Source of the DNA: Hyphomicrobiales bacterium
GTDB lineage: Bacteria > Pseudomonadota > Alphaproteobacteria > Rhizobiales > Beijerinckiaceae
Length of the DNA stretch: 57,058 nucleotides
Direction: 5' to 3'
Assembly (NCBI GenBank): GCA_028868735.1
Contig: JAGWTW010000011.1
Span: 1-57,058, forward strand
The notes beneath the pieces were generated by a model, which was not told the origin of the DNA, did no database searches, and saw nothing but the letters and a program-made list of their open reading frames with translations. The stretch's first letter is position 1, and each line of letters opens with the position of its first letter. Made by a program: the position numbers and the translations under genes. Below, one piece after another: positions 25,807 through 34,351 of the stretch.

Positions 25807-27051
25807 TCACAATCCCAGATCGACCGGCAGCTTCAGGAAGCCTCGGAAACGCGCGCGGCCTCCGCGCACGGGTTTGCCCGCATAGTGGAAGTTCGGGAAC
25901 CGCGCGAGAAAGCGCGAGACGGCGATGCGCCCCTCGAGCCGGGCCAGCGCGACCCCGATGCACTGGTGCGGCCCCGAGGCGAATGCGACGTGCCGGTTCG
26001 GCGCGCGCGCGATGTCGAACGTGTCGGGATCGCTGAACTGGTCCGGATCGCGATTGGCCGCGCCGATGCAGAGGTTGACGGACGTGCCTCTGGCGACTTT
26101 CACGCCGCCGATCTCGGTGTCCCGCATCGTGAACCGGTTGCCGAGCTGCACCGGCGAATCGAAGCGCAGCATTTCGTCGACCGCCGTGCGGATGAGGTCT
26201 GGCTCGGCGACGAGGCGCCGCGTCGATTGCGGATAATCGAGCAGGAGCGCGAGTCCATTGCCGATCAGGTTGGTGGTCGTCTCGTGGCCTGCGTTGAGGA
26301 TGAAAATGCAGTTTTGCAGCAGTTCGATTTCGCTCAGCCTGTCGCCGTCGCCCTCGCCTTGAATGAGGCGCGTCAAGACGTCGCGTTCGGGATTGCCGGG
26401 TTTTTCGCGGCGGCGGGCGACGAGCGTCTTCAGATAATCGACGAAATCGGCGACCGATTTATTGCCAAGATCGGCCATGTCCTGCGTCACGACCGGCTCC
26501 AGCGCGCCGAGAATGGCGAGCGACCAGTCGCGCAGGGGGCCGCGCTCGTCGTGCGGCACATCGAGCAGATTGCCGATCACCTCGACGGGAATCGAGATCG
26601 CGTAATCGTCCACGAGATCGACAGTTTCGCCGGCCCGCGCCTTTTTCTCCATCGCATCGAGCAGGCTGTCGATCAGCCGCACGAGATCGGGTTCGAGTTC
26701 GGCGATCGTGCGCGGCGTCAGCGCGCCGTTGATGATCTTGCGGACGCGCGTATGCAGCGGCGGATCGTTGAAGATCAGGCTGGTGGTGTGATGCTCGTAG
26801 AGCGGCGTACGGCCGAATTTCGGCAGGAATTCGATCTTCTTGTCCGAAGAGAAGACGCTCGTGTCCTTGTAGACGCGCTCCATGTCGGCGTAGCGCGTGA
26901 GGAACACGCCGCCGTCGGGCAGACGGCGCACGGGATCGTTTTCCCGCAACGCCCGATAGGTCGCATAGGGATTGTCGTAGAACGACTGCGGCAGCGTGCG
27001 CAGGTCGAAACTGCGCGCGATTTCCGCAGCGGTCGGATTTTGGTCGGGCAT
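25807..27051 (-). CDS. cytochrome P450
   Basis: A 414-residue soluble bacterial P450 monooxygenase. I-helix oxygen-binding motif AGHETTTN (about 253-260), ExxR in EMLRF (about 294), and the haem loop FASGPHQCIGVALAR with the axial Cys at residue 364. GAGAGGAAACG precedes the ATG. It is divergent from an aldehyde dehydrogenase and a medium-chain reductase, a grouping that suggests hydroxylation and then oxidation of an organic substrate. No ferredoxin or ferredoxin reductase gene adjoins it, so electrons must come from elsewhere. Overall pattern is like the CYP107/CYP109-style soluble bacterial families; the exact family is not determined. Confidence 0.93.
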   Translation of the reverse strand: MPDQNPTAAEIARSFDLRTLPQSFYDNPYATYRALRENDPVRRLPDGGVFLTRYADMERVYKDTSVFSSDKKIEFLPKFGRTPLYEHHTTSLIFNDPPLHTRVRKIINGALTPRTIAELEPDLVRLIDSLLDAMEKKARAGETVDLVDDYAISIPVEVIGNLLDVPHDERGPLRDWSLAILGALEPVVTQDMADLGNKSVADFVDYLKTLVARRREKPGNPERDVLTRLIQGEGDGDRLSEIELLQNCIFILNAGHETTTNLIGNGLALLLDYPQSTRRLVAEPDLIRTAVDEMLRFDSPVQLGNRFTMRDTEIGGVKVARGTSVNLCIGAANRDPDQFSDPDTFDIARAPNRHVAFASGPHQCIGVALARLEGRIAVSRFLARFPNFHYAGKPVRGGRARFRGFLKLPVDLGL

Positions 27052-27153
27052 CGTTTCCTCTCCGGCGCCAAGTCAAAGCCGAGAGCGCGCCCGCGCGCAA
27101 GGCCGGCGATCCCCGGCGTTCGCGGAAACGACGGTTTTGTTGTAAACTTTCGC

Positions 27154-27183
27154 GCGGCCGCAATGCCCGCTGCGGCCGCAATG
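27154..27183. repeat. 12-bp direct repeat upstream of the aldehyde dehydrogenase
   Basis: GCGGCCGCAATG occurs at 27154-27165 and again at 27172-27183, 18 bp apart, each containing the palindrome GCGGCCGC. The second copy ends one base before the AGGAG ribosome binding site region of the gene at 27195. It may be a tandem binding site or a local duplication. Confidence 0.45.
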
Positions 27184-27194
27184 AGGAGCCCGGC

Positions 27195-28643
27195 ATGAAC
27201 GCGCCCGTCATGACTGCCAGCCCGATCGCCGTCCCGCCGGAATTCCAGTCCTGTTTCGACCGGCAGCGCGCCGCCTATCTGGCTGCGCCCGAGCCCGGCC
27301 ACGACGAGCGCATCGCCGATCTGAAGGCTTTGTCGCGGCTGCTCAAGGAAAATCGCGAGGAGCTGGTCGCCGCAATCAACGCGGACTATGGCGGCCGTTC
27401 GGAATTCGAGACGCTGTTCGCCGAATATTTCGTCGTGCTGGAAACGATCGCGGACGCGACGCGAAACCTCGGGAAATGGATGAAGCCGCAAAAGCGCCAC
27501 ATCGATTTCAAGACTTACCCGCTTGCGAAGAACCGGGTGATCCCGCAGCCGCTCGGCCTCGTCGGCGTCATCGTGCCGTGGAATTTTCCGCTCAACCTCA
27601 GCTTCTGCCCGCTCGCCGCGATCATCGCCGCCGGCAATCGCGCGATGGTGAAGATGTCGGAAAATTCGCAGGCGCTGGCGAAAGTCCTGATGCGGATCAC
27701 GCCGAATTATTTCCCGGCGGAAAAGCTCGTCTTCTTCGAGGACGGCGGCGGTCGCGGGCCCGCCTTCTCCTCGCTGCCGTTCGATCATCTGCTGTTCACC
27801 GGCTCGGGAACGACGGGCCGTTCCGTCATGGCGAACGCCGCGCGCAACCTCACGCCCGTCACGCTCGAACTCGGCGGCAAGTCGCCGGCGATCGTCGCGC
27901 CCGATTTCCCGATCAAGACAGCCGCGGAGCGCATCCTCTGGGTCAAGATGTTCAACGCCGGCCAGATCTGCACGAACGTCGACTACATGTTCCTGCCCAG
28001 GGGCAAGGAGGACGAATTCGTCGATCATTGCCGGCGCCTGTTCAAAGCGCGCATTCCCGACATCAACGGCGCGGACTACACCTCCATCATCGATCAGCGC
28101 GCATTCGATCGGCTGACTGCGACGCTGGAGGACGCCCGCGCAAAAGGCGCAAGGATCGTCAATCTCGCGGACGGGCAGAACGCCGACGCGAAACGCCGCA
28201 AGTTCGCGCCGCATGTCGTCATCGATCCGACCGAAGACATGGTCGTCATGCAGCGCGAGATCTTCGGACCGATCCTGCCGATCAAGACCTATTCCGACCG
28301 GCAGGAAGTCGCCGACTACGTCAATGCGCGCGACCGCCCGCTCGCCATCTATCCATTCACGAATGATGCCGGTTTGAGGGACTTCTACATCTCGCACGTC
28401 ATGTCGGGCGGCGTATCGGTCAACGAGGCCCTGCTGCATGTCGGCCAGCACGATCTGCCGTTCGGCGGCGTCGGCGCGAGCGGCATGGGCCATTATCACG
28501 CGCGCGAAGGCTTCAACACGTTCTCGAAATTGCGGCCTGTCTTCTATCAGGGGCCGTTCTCGCCGATCCAGGCGTTCTTCCAGCCGCCCTATGCGGGCAG
28601 GCCGATGAAGATCCTGCAGATGATGTTGAAGATGCGCGGCTGA
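27195..28643 (+). CDS. coniferyl-aldehyde-dehydrogenase-type aldehyde dehydrogenase
   Basis: A 482-residue NAD(P)-dependent aldehyde dehydrogenase of the class-3 / CalB group. General base Glu225 (ELGGKSP) and catalytic Cys259 (NAGQICTN) are present, and the cofactor segment IVPWNFPLNLSFCPLA and FTGSGTTGR are intact. The C-terminal FGGVGASGMGHYHAREGFNTFS ends the domain, with a short membrane-association-like tail (PYAGRPMKILQMMLKMRG). Related enzymes oxidise coniferyl aldehyde or long-chain fatty aldehydes. GAGGAG is upstream of the ATG. Divergent P450 and downstream reductase suggest one pathway. Confidence 0.88.
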   Translation: MNAPVMTASPIAVPPEFQSCFDRQRAAYLAAPEPGHDERIADLKALSRLLKENREELVAAINADYGGRSEFETLFAEYFVVLETIADATRNLGKWMKPQKRHIDFKTYPLAKNRVIPQPLGLVGVIVPWNFPLNLSFCPLAAIIAAGNRAMVKMSENSQALAKVLMRITPNYFPAEKLVFFEDGGGRGPAFSSLPFDHLLFTGSGTTGRSVMANAARNLTPVTLELGGKSPAIVAPDFPIKTAAERILWVKMFNAGQICTNVDYMFLPRGKEDEFVDHCRRLFKARIPDINGADYTSIIDQRAFDRLTATLEDARAKGARIVNLADGQNADAKRRKFAPHVVIDPTEDMVVMQREIFGPILPIKTYSDRQEVADYVNARDRPLAIYPFTNDAGLRDFYISHVMSGGVSVNEALLHVGQHDLPFGGVGASGMGHYHAREGFNTFSKLRPVFYQGPFSPIQAFFQPPYAGRPMKILQMMLKMRG

Positions 28644-28687
28644 CCGGTCATGAACTTGCGGACCGTAATCCTTGTTCGGGAGAATGC

Positions 28688-29638
28688 ATGGCCATGAAGG
28701 CCGCTGTCGTATCGTCCTATGGCGCGACGCCCGTCTGCGCTGAATTTCGCGAACCCGAGCCGAAGCGCGGCGACGTCCTCATCGAGGTGGAGGCCGCCTC
28801 GATCACGCAGCTCGTGCGCGCGCAGGTCGCAGGCCGTCACTACAGCATGGGCGCCGCGACGCATCCCCCGCCCTTCGTCGCGGGCGCGGAAGGCGTCGGC
28901 CGCACGCCGGACGGCAGACGCGTCTATTTCGGCTTTCCGGCCTATCCCTTCGGCGCGATGGCCGGGCGCGCGGTCGTCCCGGCCGACATGATCGCGCCGC
29001 TGCCCGACGGTCTCGACCCGGCCCGCGCGGCCGCGCTCGTCAATCCCGCCATGTCGTCATGGGCTGCGTTGACGCGGCGCGCGCACATGCGGAACGGCGA
29101 AACCGTGTGGGTTCTCGGCGCCACCGGCGCATCCGGCGGGCTCGCGATCGAGATCGCCCGCAGTCTCGGCGCCGGCCGCATCGTCGCCTTCGGGCGCGGT
29201 ACGGCGCGGGCGCCCGCGCTGATCGACAGGGGCGCGGACGAGGTCATCACGCTCGAAGGCGACGATCTCGCCGCGCGCGTGACTGCGGCGGCCAAATCCG
29301 CGCCGCCCGACGTCGTGCTCGACTATATCTGGGGGCCGCCGGCGACGGCGCTGATGAGCGGATTGCTCAAGGCGCATATTTCCAACGCCTGCCGCTGGGT
29401 TCAGATCGGCGCCGTCGCCGGCGATCCGACGCACGTGCCGGCGGGCCTCCTGCGCGCGACGCCGATCGCGCTGATGGGCAGCGGCATCGGCTCGGTGCCG
29501 ACCGCCGAACTCGTCGTCGCGATCGGCGAGGCCCTGCGCGTCGCCGACCGGCTGACGATCGATTTCACGACCGCGCCGCTCGACGACGTCGCCGCCGTCT
29601 GGAACAGCAAGCAGCGCACCGTCCTGACGATGGTCTGA
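28688..29638 (+). CDS. zinc-free medium-chain dehydrogenase/reductase (quinone oxidoreductase-like)
   Basis: A 316-residue NADPH-dependent oxidoreductase. N-terminal GroES-like domain (about 1-110), then a Rossmann domain with VWVLGATGASGGLAIEIA (about 138-155). The zinc ligands of alcohol dehydrogenases are missing, so it belongs to the quinone/enoyl reductase branch. GGGAG precedes the ATG at 28688. It lies 44 bp after the aldehyde dehydrogenase on the same strand, likely one transcript. Substrate not known. Confidence 0.82.
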   Translation: MAMKAAVVSSYGATPVCAEFREPEPKRGDVLIEVEAASITQLVRAQVAGRHYSMGAATHPPPFVAGAEGVGRTPDGRRVYFGFPAYPFGAMAGRAVVPADMIAPLPDGLDPARAAALVNPAMSSWAALTRRAHMRNGETVWVLGATGASGGLAIEIARSLGAGRIVAFGRGTARAPALIDRGADEVITLEGDDLAARVTAAAKSAPPDVVLDYIWGPPATALMSGLLKAHISNACRWVQIGAVAGDPTHVPAGLLRATPIALMGSGIGSVPTAELVVAIGEALRVADRLTIDFTTAPLDDVAAVWNSKQRTVLTMV

Positions 29639-29641
29639 CCG

Positions 29642-30205
29642 CTACGCTGCGTGCCTCGATCTGCGCGGCGCGCTTTCCGTGCGCACGCCGGTCGCGCGCA
29701 ACTTTCCTTCGGCGCCGGCGAGCCAGCCTTCGCGCAATTCGAGCCCGAGGAAGCGGCCGAGTTCGACCGGGCCCGGCATCTGCAGCCTTTCGGTCGCACG
29801 TCGCGAAAAACCGAACCGCGTGTAATAAGGCGCATCGCCGACGAGCAGGATCGCGCCGTGGCCGAGCGCCCTTGCGCGCGAAATCGCTTCGCGCATGAGC
29901 GCGGCGCCGACGCCGTCGCAGCGGCGGTCGGCCGCCACGGCCAGCGGTCCGAGCAGCAGCGCCGGAACGCCGCCTGCCGCGACATGCCACAGGCGAACGG
30001 TCCCGATCACGCGTCCGGTTTCGTCGCGCGCGAGAATCGCGAGCGCCGGCGCGCGACCTGCGCGCAGACGTTCGGACGTCTTGCGGCGCCGACCCGGCCC
30101 CATGGCGGCGTCGAGCAGTTTTTCACGCGCAAAAACATCTGCGGCGCGTTCGTCCGCGAGGACGAAACCGCGCGCGGGCGCTGCGGACATAACGACAGAG
30201 GTCAT
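29642..30205 (-). CDS. GNAT family N-acetyltransferase, YhbS type
   Basis: A 187-residue acetyltransferase. LLLGPLAVAADRRCDGVGAALMREAI carries the acetyl-CoA loop (R-R-C-D-G-V-G-A, about 92-99 region), and GDAPYYTRFGFSR the C-terminal motif characteristic of YhbS-type GNATs, followed by a C-terminal extension. The ATG at 30205 has GAAGGAGGAAG upstream; the longer frame upstream has none. It lies downstream of the ornithine decarboxylase on the same strand, separated by 142 bp with terminator-like stems, so it is probably transcribed separately. Substrate unknown; a polyamine is an idea prompted only by position. Confidence 0.8.
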   Translation of the reverse strand: MTSVVMSAAPARGFVLADERAADVFAREKLLDAAMGPGRRRKTSERLRAGRAPALAILARDETGRVIGTVRLWHVAAGGVPALLLGPLAVAADRRCDGVGAALMREAISRARALGHGAILLVGDAPYYTRFGFSRRATERLQMPGPVELGRFLGLELREGWLAGAEGKLRATGVRTESAPRRSRHAA

Positions 30206-30287
30206 CGCTTCCTCCTTCTGAAGAGGCAGTGACAACCCTCGCGCCCGCAAGAGCCTGCGGGCCGTTCGGGATATCGGGAATGGGGAA

Positions 30288-30309
30288 GCGAGGGGCCAGC
30301 GTCCCTCGC
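30288..30309 (-). terminator. terminator-like hairpin after the ornithine decarboxylase
   Basis: Perfect 7-bp stem (GCGAGGG at 30288-30294 with CCCTCGC at 30303-30309) and 8-nt loop, about 40 bp past the decarboxylase stop on the minus strand. A second 6-bp stem (CCCGCA 30244-30249 with TGCGGG 30256-30261) follows. Neither has a T-run, so these may be rho-dependent or stabilising. Confidence 0.45.
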
Positions 30310-30347
30310 GCCGATCGTCGAAACGCGGACCGGGTCCGATCGTTCCG

Positions 30348-31490
30348 TCAGATCACATGCGTTTCGAGCGGCGGGAAGCCGTTGAAGCCGACGGCCGAAT
30401 AGGTCGTCGTATAGGCGCCCGTGCCCTCGATCAGCACTTTCGATCCGATCTCCAGGCCGAACGGAAGGAAATAGGGATCCTTCTCGTAGAGCACGTCGAC
30501 CGAATCGCAGGTCGGGCCTGCGAGCACGCAGGGCCCCATGTCCTCGCCGTCCTTCTCGGTGCGGATCGGATAGCGGATCATCTCGTCCATGGTCTCGGCG
30601 AGACCGTTGAACTTGCCGATATCGAGATAGACCCAACGCACCTTGTCGTCGTCCGCCTTCTTCGAGACGAGCACGACTTCCGCCTCGATCAGGCCGGCGG
30701 CGCCGACCATGCCGCGGCCCGGCTCGATGATCGTCTCCGGGATGCGGTTGCCGAAGTGCTTGCGGAGGCTCCGGAAGATCGACTGGCCATAGGCCTTCAC
30801 CGCCGGAACGTCCTTCAGGTACTTCGTCGGGAACCCGCCGCCGAGGTTGACCATCGACAGGTGGACGCCGCGCTCCGCGAGATCGCGGAAGATCTTCGCC
30901 GCGTCCTTCAGCGCGCCGTCCCACATTTTCGGATTGCGCTGCTGCGATCCGACATGGAACGAGACGCCATAGGCCGTGAGGCCCAGACGATGCGCGTGTT
31001 CGAGCACCCGCGGCGCCATCTCCGGCGCGCAACCGAATTTCCGCGACAGCGGCCACTCCGCGCCCGCCCCGTTCGAGAGAATGCGGCAGAACACTTTCGA
31101 GCCCGGCGCAGCGCGCGCGATCTTCTCGACCTCGGCTTCGCAATCGACCGCGAAGAGCCGGATGCCGAGCGCATAGGCGCGCGCGATATCCCTTTCCTTC
31201 TTGATCGTGTTGCCGAAGGAAATGCGGTCTGGCGAAGCTCCTGCGGCGAGCGACTGCTCGATCTCCACGACCGAGGCCGTGTCGAAGCAGGAGCCGAGCT
31301 CGGCGAGGAGCTTCAGCACCTTCGGTTCCGGGTTCGCCTTCACCGCGTAGAAGACGCGCGTGTCCGGCAGCGCCTTGGCGAAGGCGTTGTAATTGTCCCG
31401 CACGACGTCGAGATCGACGACGAGGCAAGGTCCAGTGTCGTTTCCGGCTTCGCGTCGCGCCCGGAGGAATTCCAAGATTCGGTCGGTCAT
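30348..31490 (-). CDS. odc: ornithine decarboxylase (type III PLP fold)
   Basis: A 380-residue alanine-racemase-fold decarboxylase that makes putrescine from ornithine (related enzymes also accept lysine). PLP-binding Lys51 in FYAVKAN, the phosphate-binding glycine region LGGGFP, EPGRGMVG, and the catalytic Cys328 in GPTCDSVD are all present. The ATG at 31490 has GGGGAGG upstream; an in-frame ATG at 31529 would add 13 residues from inside a leader hairpin. It is preceded by about 500 nt of hairpin-rich leader of the kind known as the speF leader. Homospermidine synthase, which uses the putrescine, is encoded at 39-40.5 kb. Confidence 0.93.
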   Translation of the reverse strand: MTDRILEFLRARREAGNDTGPCLVVDLDVVRDNYNAFAKALPDTRVFYAVKANPEPKVLKLLAELGSCFDTASVVEIEQSLAAGASPDRISFGNTIKKERDIARAYALGIRLFAVDCEAEVEKIARAAPGSKVFCRILSNGAGAEWPLSRKFGCAPEMAPRVLEHAHRLGLTAYGVSFHVGSQQRNPKMWDGALKDAAKIFRDLAERGVHLSMVNLGGGFPTKYLKDVPAVKAYGQSIFRSLRKHFGNRIPETIIEPGRGMVGAAGLIEAEVVLVSKKADDDKVRWVYLDIGKFNGLAETMDEMIRYPIRTEKDGEDMGPCVLAGPTCDSVDVLYEKDPYFLPFGLEIGSKVLIEGTGAYTTTYSAVGFNGFPPLETHVI

Positions 31491-31999
31491 CGCCGCCTCC
31501 CCTACGAAGGGCGCGGTCTCCCGCGCCATACCAGTCAGCTTCGTGGCTGCGACCTTTGTCCCGTCCGCGCGATGGAAACGCGGAACGGGCGGTTCGACCC
31601 GCAGCCTGGACCGCTCGCGGCGGGCCCGAAGGCCCGACGGAAACGATCGGGTGGTGCGCCGTTATGGACACGAATTCCCCGAAACGCGCTCAGGCGGTTC
31701 GAGGGGCCTCGACGAAATCCTTTCGGAGCTCCGTCGCGGGTAGCGTGGCCATCGTTTGGAAAGGAAGATCCCTTCCGCACGCCCGGCAAGAAAGACAAGC
31801 CTCTTCGGTGTGCCGACCTTTGGAGGGGCCGACTGAGACCAAAAAAGCCCGGTCCGTCGTTGCTTTAAGTCGCGATCCCCCGCTCAGGCGGGGTTCGCCG
31901 GTTCGCCTCCGGCTGCCGGTTTTCTAGCAGCGGTTGACCGGCCTCTTGTCCGGATCCCCGCCGACCGACACACGACCACAGGCACGTGCGATTTGGGCA
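31491..31999 (-). ncRNA. structured 5' leader of the ornithine decarboxylase, probable speF-type element
   Basis: A stretch of about 500 bases without a convincing gene, directly upstream of the decarboxylase. In the minus-strand RNA I see: a 6-bp stem with CTGA loop (31878-31893), a 5-bp stem (31763-31776), a 6-bp stem with a UUCG tetraloop (31621-31636), a bulged GC stem (31561-31588), and a 7-bp stem with a GAGA (GNRA) tetraloop (31510-31527) that ends about 20 nt from the start codon. A T-run of six lies near 31841-31846. The alphaproteobacterial speF leader RNA is known upstream of ornithine decarboxylase genes; membership is inferred from position, length and hairpin density, not from an alignment. 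Boundaries are approximate. Confidence 0.6.
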
Positions 32000-32005
32000 A
32001 GCCGG

Positions 32006-32033
32006 AACATACGGTCGTTTTTCCTAATGACAA
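32006..32033 (-). promoter_or_regulatory. candidate sigma-70 promoter of the ornithine decarboxylase
   Basis: On the minus strand TTGTCA (32033-32028) and TATGTT (32011-32006) are 16 bp apart in an AT-rich patch, which would start transcription near 31999 and give a leader of about 510 nt. The remaining bases up to the divergent glucan gene at 32207 hold an AT-rich stretch (about 32035-32075) and no further gene that I can support. Confidence 0.45.
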
Positions 32034-32206
32034 GAAAAAATTGCGCTCGCCCACATTAAATTTCGGAATTTTTTGTCGCATGCGCCGTCAACCTTACTTT
32101 CGTCGCGCCGCCCGCCGCCGTTCAGGCCTCGTTCATGCGGCTTGCGGCCAATGCGCGATGCGTCTACCAGCATTTCGACCCTGCCAGCCGACCAGATTTC
32201 CCTGAC

Positions 32207-33808
32207 ATGACCGAACCGTCCCGTCGCAAGATTCTCGGCGCCGCCGCGCTCGGCGCAGGCGCGCTCGTCTGGACCGGCGCGCTCGCCCAGCCGAGTCCGA
32301 AGCCCGCGCCGCAACCGCAATCCGCCCCGCCGACGCCGACGCCGAAATTCGGCTACGACGACGTCGTGAAGCGCGCGCGCGACCTCGCCTCCGCGCCCTT
32401 CGACGGATCGATCGCGAAGCTGCCCGACGGGTTGGAGACGCTCGATTTCGACGCCTGGCGCGACATCCGCTTCAAGCCGGAGAAATCCTTCTTCGCTCCG
32501 CAGAACAGCCCGTTCCGGATGCAATTGTTCCACCTCGGCCATCTCTACCGTCGCGCGGTGACCATCAACACGATCCGCGACGGCATCGCGACGCCGATTC
32601 CCTACACCGCCGCGCTCTGGGATTACGGCCGGGCGAAATTCGACCGGCAGCTGCCTGTGAACACCGGCTTTGCCGGCTTTCGCCTGCATTTCCCCATCAA
32701 CAATCCCGCCGTCTACGACGAGGTCTGCTCCTTCGTCGGGGCGAGCTATTTCCGCTTCCTCGGACGGGGGCAGAGCTATGGCCTGTCGGCGCGCGCGCTG
32801 GCGGTCGAGACCGGCACGAACAACGAGGAATTCCCCTTCTTCCGGGAATTCTGGATCGAAACTCCGGCGCAGCAGGCCGATCACGCGACCTTCTACGCGC
32901 TGCTCGACGGCGCGTCCGTCACCGGCGCCTATCGATTCGATCTCTATCCCGGCGAAGACAGCGTGATGGAAGTGCATTCGACGCTGTTCCCGCGCCGCTC
33001 CGGCGCCAAGTTCGGGATCGCGCCGCTGACGTCCATGTACTTCCTCGGCAACAACGATCGCCGGCCGAACAGCGATTTCCGCACCGAACTGCACGATTCG
33101 GACGGCCTGCAGATCGTGACGCAATCCGGCGAGTGGATCTGGCGTCCGCTGCGCAATCCGCTTTCGGTCTCGATCTCGTCCTTCCTCGACAAGGGTACGC
33201 GCGGCTTCGGCCTCCTGCAGCGCGACCGCAAGTTCTCGAGCTACCAGGATCTCGATCTCAACTATCAATTGCGGCCGAGCTATTGGGTCGAAACGTCGGT
33301 CGACACCTTCGACGGCGGACGCGTGGAGCTGGTCGAACTGCCGACCGCCGACGAGACCAACGACAATATCGTCGCTTCCTTCGTGCCGAACGAACCGGTC
33401 GAGCAAGGCAAGCAGGTCGCGTTCAACTACCGGATCACCGCAAGCCTCAATCTGGCGCGGCTGTCGCCCAATGCGCGCACCGCCTACACGTTCCAGGCGC
33501 CGGCGCGCGCGCTCGGCTCGCGCGAAACGCCGCCCGACGGCTCGCGCCGTTTCCTCATCGACTTTTCCGGCGGCGATCTCGCCTATTATTCGCAGGACGC
33601 TTCGCTCGTCGAAGCCGTCGCCTCGATCTCGCAAGGCTCGGTCATCCGCGCTTTCGTCGTTCCCAACCCGCACGTAAAAGGCATTCGCGCCATCGTCGAC
33701 GTGCAGGTGCCGCAGACGCAAACGGGCGACATCCGCGTTTTCCTGCGCGCGAAAGGACGCACGCTGACGGAAACATGGACCTTCCCCTGGTCGCAACAGC
33801 AGCAATGA
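32207..33808 (+). CDS. MdoG/OpgG-OpgD family periplasmic glucan biosynthesis protein
   Basis: A 533-residue exported protein needed for osmoregulated periplasmic glucan backbones. The N-terminus MTEPSRRKILGAAALGAGAL is a twin-arginine signal, as in OpgD, followed by a Pro-rich linker (about 35-55). The MdoG domain spans about 56-530, with FGYDDVVKRARDLA, FRMQLFHLG, YFRFLGRGQSYGLSARALA, EEFPFFREFWIE, LTSMYFLG and SGEWIWRPLRNP, all classical. The usual partner glucosyltransferase opgH is not in the window. The ATG at 32207 follows a weak site; the signal peptide fixes the start. Its stop overlaps the ATG of a GNAT gene. The Tat signal points to OpgD, but gene-order evidence is lacking. Confidence 0.88.
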   Translation: MTEPSRRKILGAAALGAGALVWTGALAQPSPKPAPQPQSAPPTPTPKFGYDDVVKRARDLASAPFDGSIAKLPDGLETLDFDAWRDIRFKPEKSFFAPQNSPFRMQLFHLGHLYRRAVTINTIRDGIATPIPYTAALWDYGRAKFDRQLPVNTGFAGFRLHFPINNPAVYDEVCSFVGASYFRFLGRGQSYGLSARALAVETGTNNEEFPFFREFWIETPAQQADHATFYALLDGASVTGAYRFDLYPGEDSVMEVHSTLFPRRSGAKFGIAPLTSMYFLGNNDRRPNSDFRTELHDSDGLQIVTQSGEWIWRPLRNPLSVSISSFLDKGTRGFGLLQRDRKFSSYQDLDLNYQLRPSYWVETSVDTFDGGRVELVELPTADETNDNIVASFVPNEPVEQGKQVAFNYRITASLNLARLSPNARTAYTFQAPARALGSRETPPDGSRRFLIDFSGGDLAYYSQDASLVEAVASISQGSVIRAFVVPNPHVKGIRAIVDVQVPQTQTGDIRVFLRAKGRTLTETWTFPWSQQQQ

Positions 33809-34263
33809 ATGCGCCGGCCATCCGCCGGGGCCGCGACAGCGATCTCGACCGGCTGGTGACGATCGAGGACGCGGCCTTCGACACGGATCGGCTGTCGCGC
33901 CGCAGTTTCGCCCATGCGCTGACGAGTAGCGCTTCGGCGCTGTTCGTCGCCGAACGCGATGGCGCCGTCGTCGGCTACGCGCTCCTGAATTTCCGCAGGA
34001 ACTCGCGCAAGGCGCGTCTGTTCTCGATCGCGCGCGATCCCGGCGCGCCGGCGGGCGTCGGCCGCGTCCTGCTGGCCGCCGCCGAGCGCGAGGCGATCGC
34101 GCGCGGCTGCCTCGCCATGCGGCTCGAAGTGCGCGAGACAAATTCCCGCGCCGCGCGCCTGTACGAACGCTCCGGATACCGCCGCTTCGGCCGCCACGCC
34201 GACTATTACGAAGACGGCGGCGCGGCGCTGCGGCTGGAGAAGGATTTGAGCGGGGAAGGCTGA
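33805..34263 (+). CDS. GNAT family N-acetyltransferase, RimI-like
   Basis: A 152-residue acetyltransferase. IRRGRDSDLDRLVTIEDAAF opens the domain, FSIARDPGAPAGVGRVLLAAAE (about 88-109) carries the acetyl-CoA loop, and LEVRETNSRAARLYERSGYRRFG is the RimI-style motif. The ATG overlaps the stop of the glucan gene (ATGA at 33805-33808), so the two are co-translated, an unusual pairing. Substrate unknown. Confidence 0.8.
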   Translation: MNAPAIRRGRDSDLDRLVTIEDAAFDTDRLSRRSFAHALTSSASALFVAERDGAVVGYALLNFRRNSRKARLFSIARDPGAPAGVGRVLLAAAEREAIARGCLAMRLEVRETNSRAARLYERSGYRRFGRHADYYEDGGAALRLEKDLSGEG

Positions 34264-34351
34264 TCGCGCCGAGCGTCCGCCGCCGACCGGGAAGGGAAAC
34301 GCGTTGACCGCTCGCGGCGCCGTCGCCGTTCCGACGAGAGCCGCAAAACCG

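Noticed and set aside
31491..31529. Longer start for ornithine decarboxylase at 31529
   Set aside because: That ATG lies at the foot of a leader hairpin without a ribosome binding site, whereas the ATG at 31490 has GGGGAGG.
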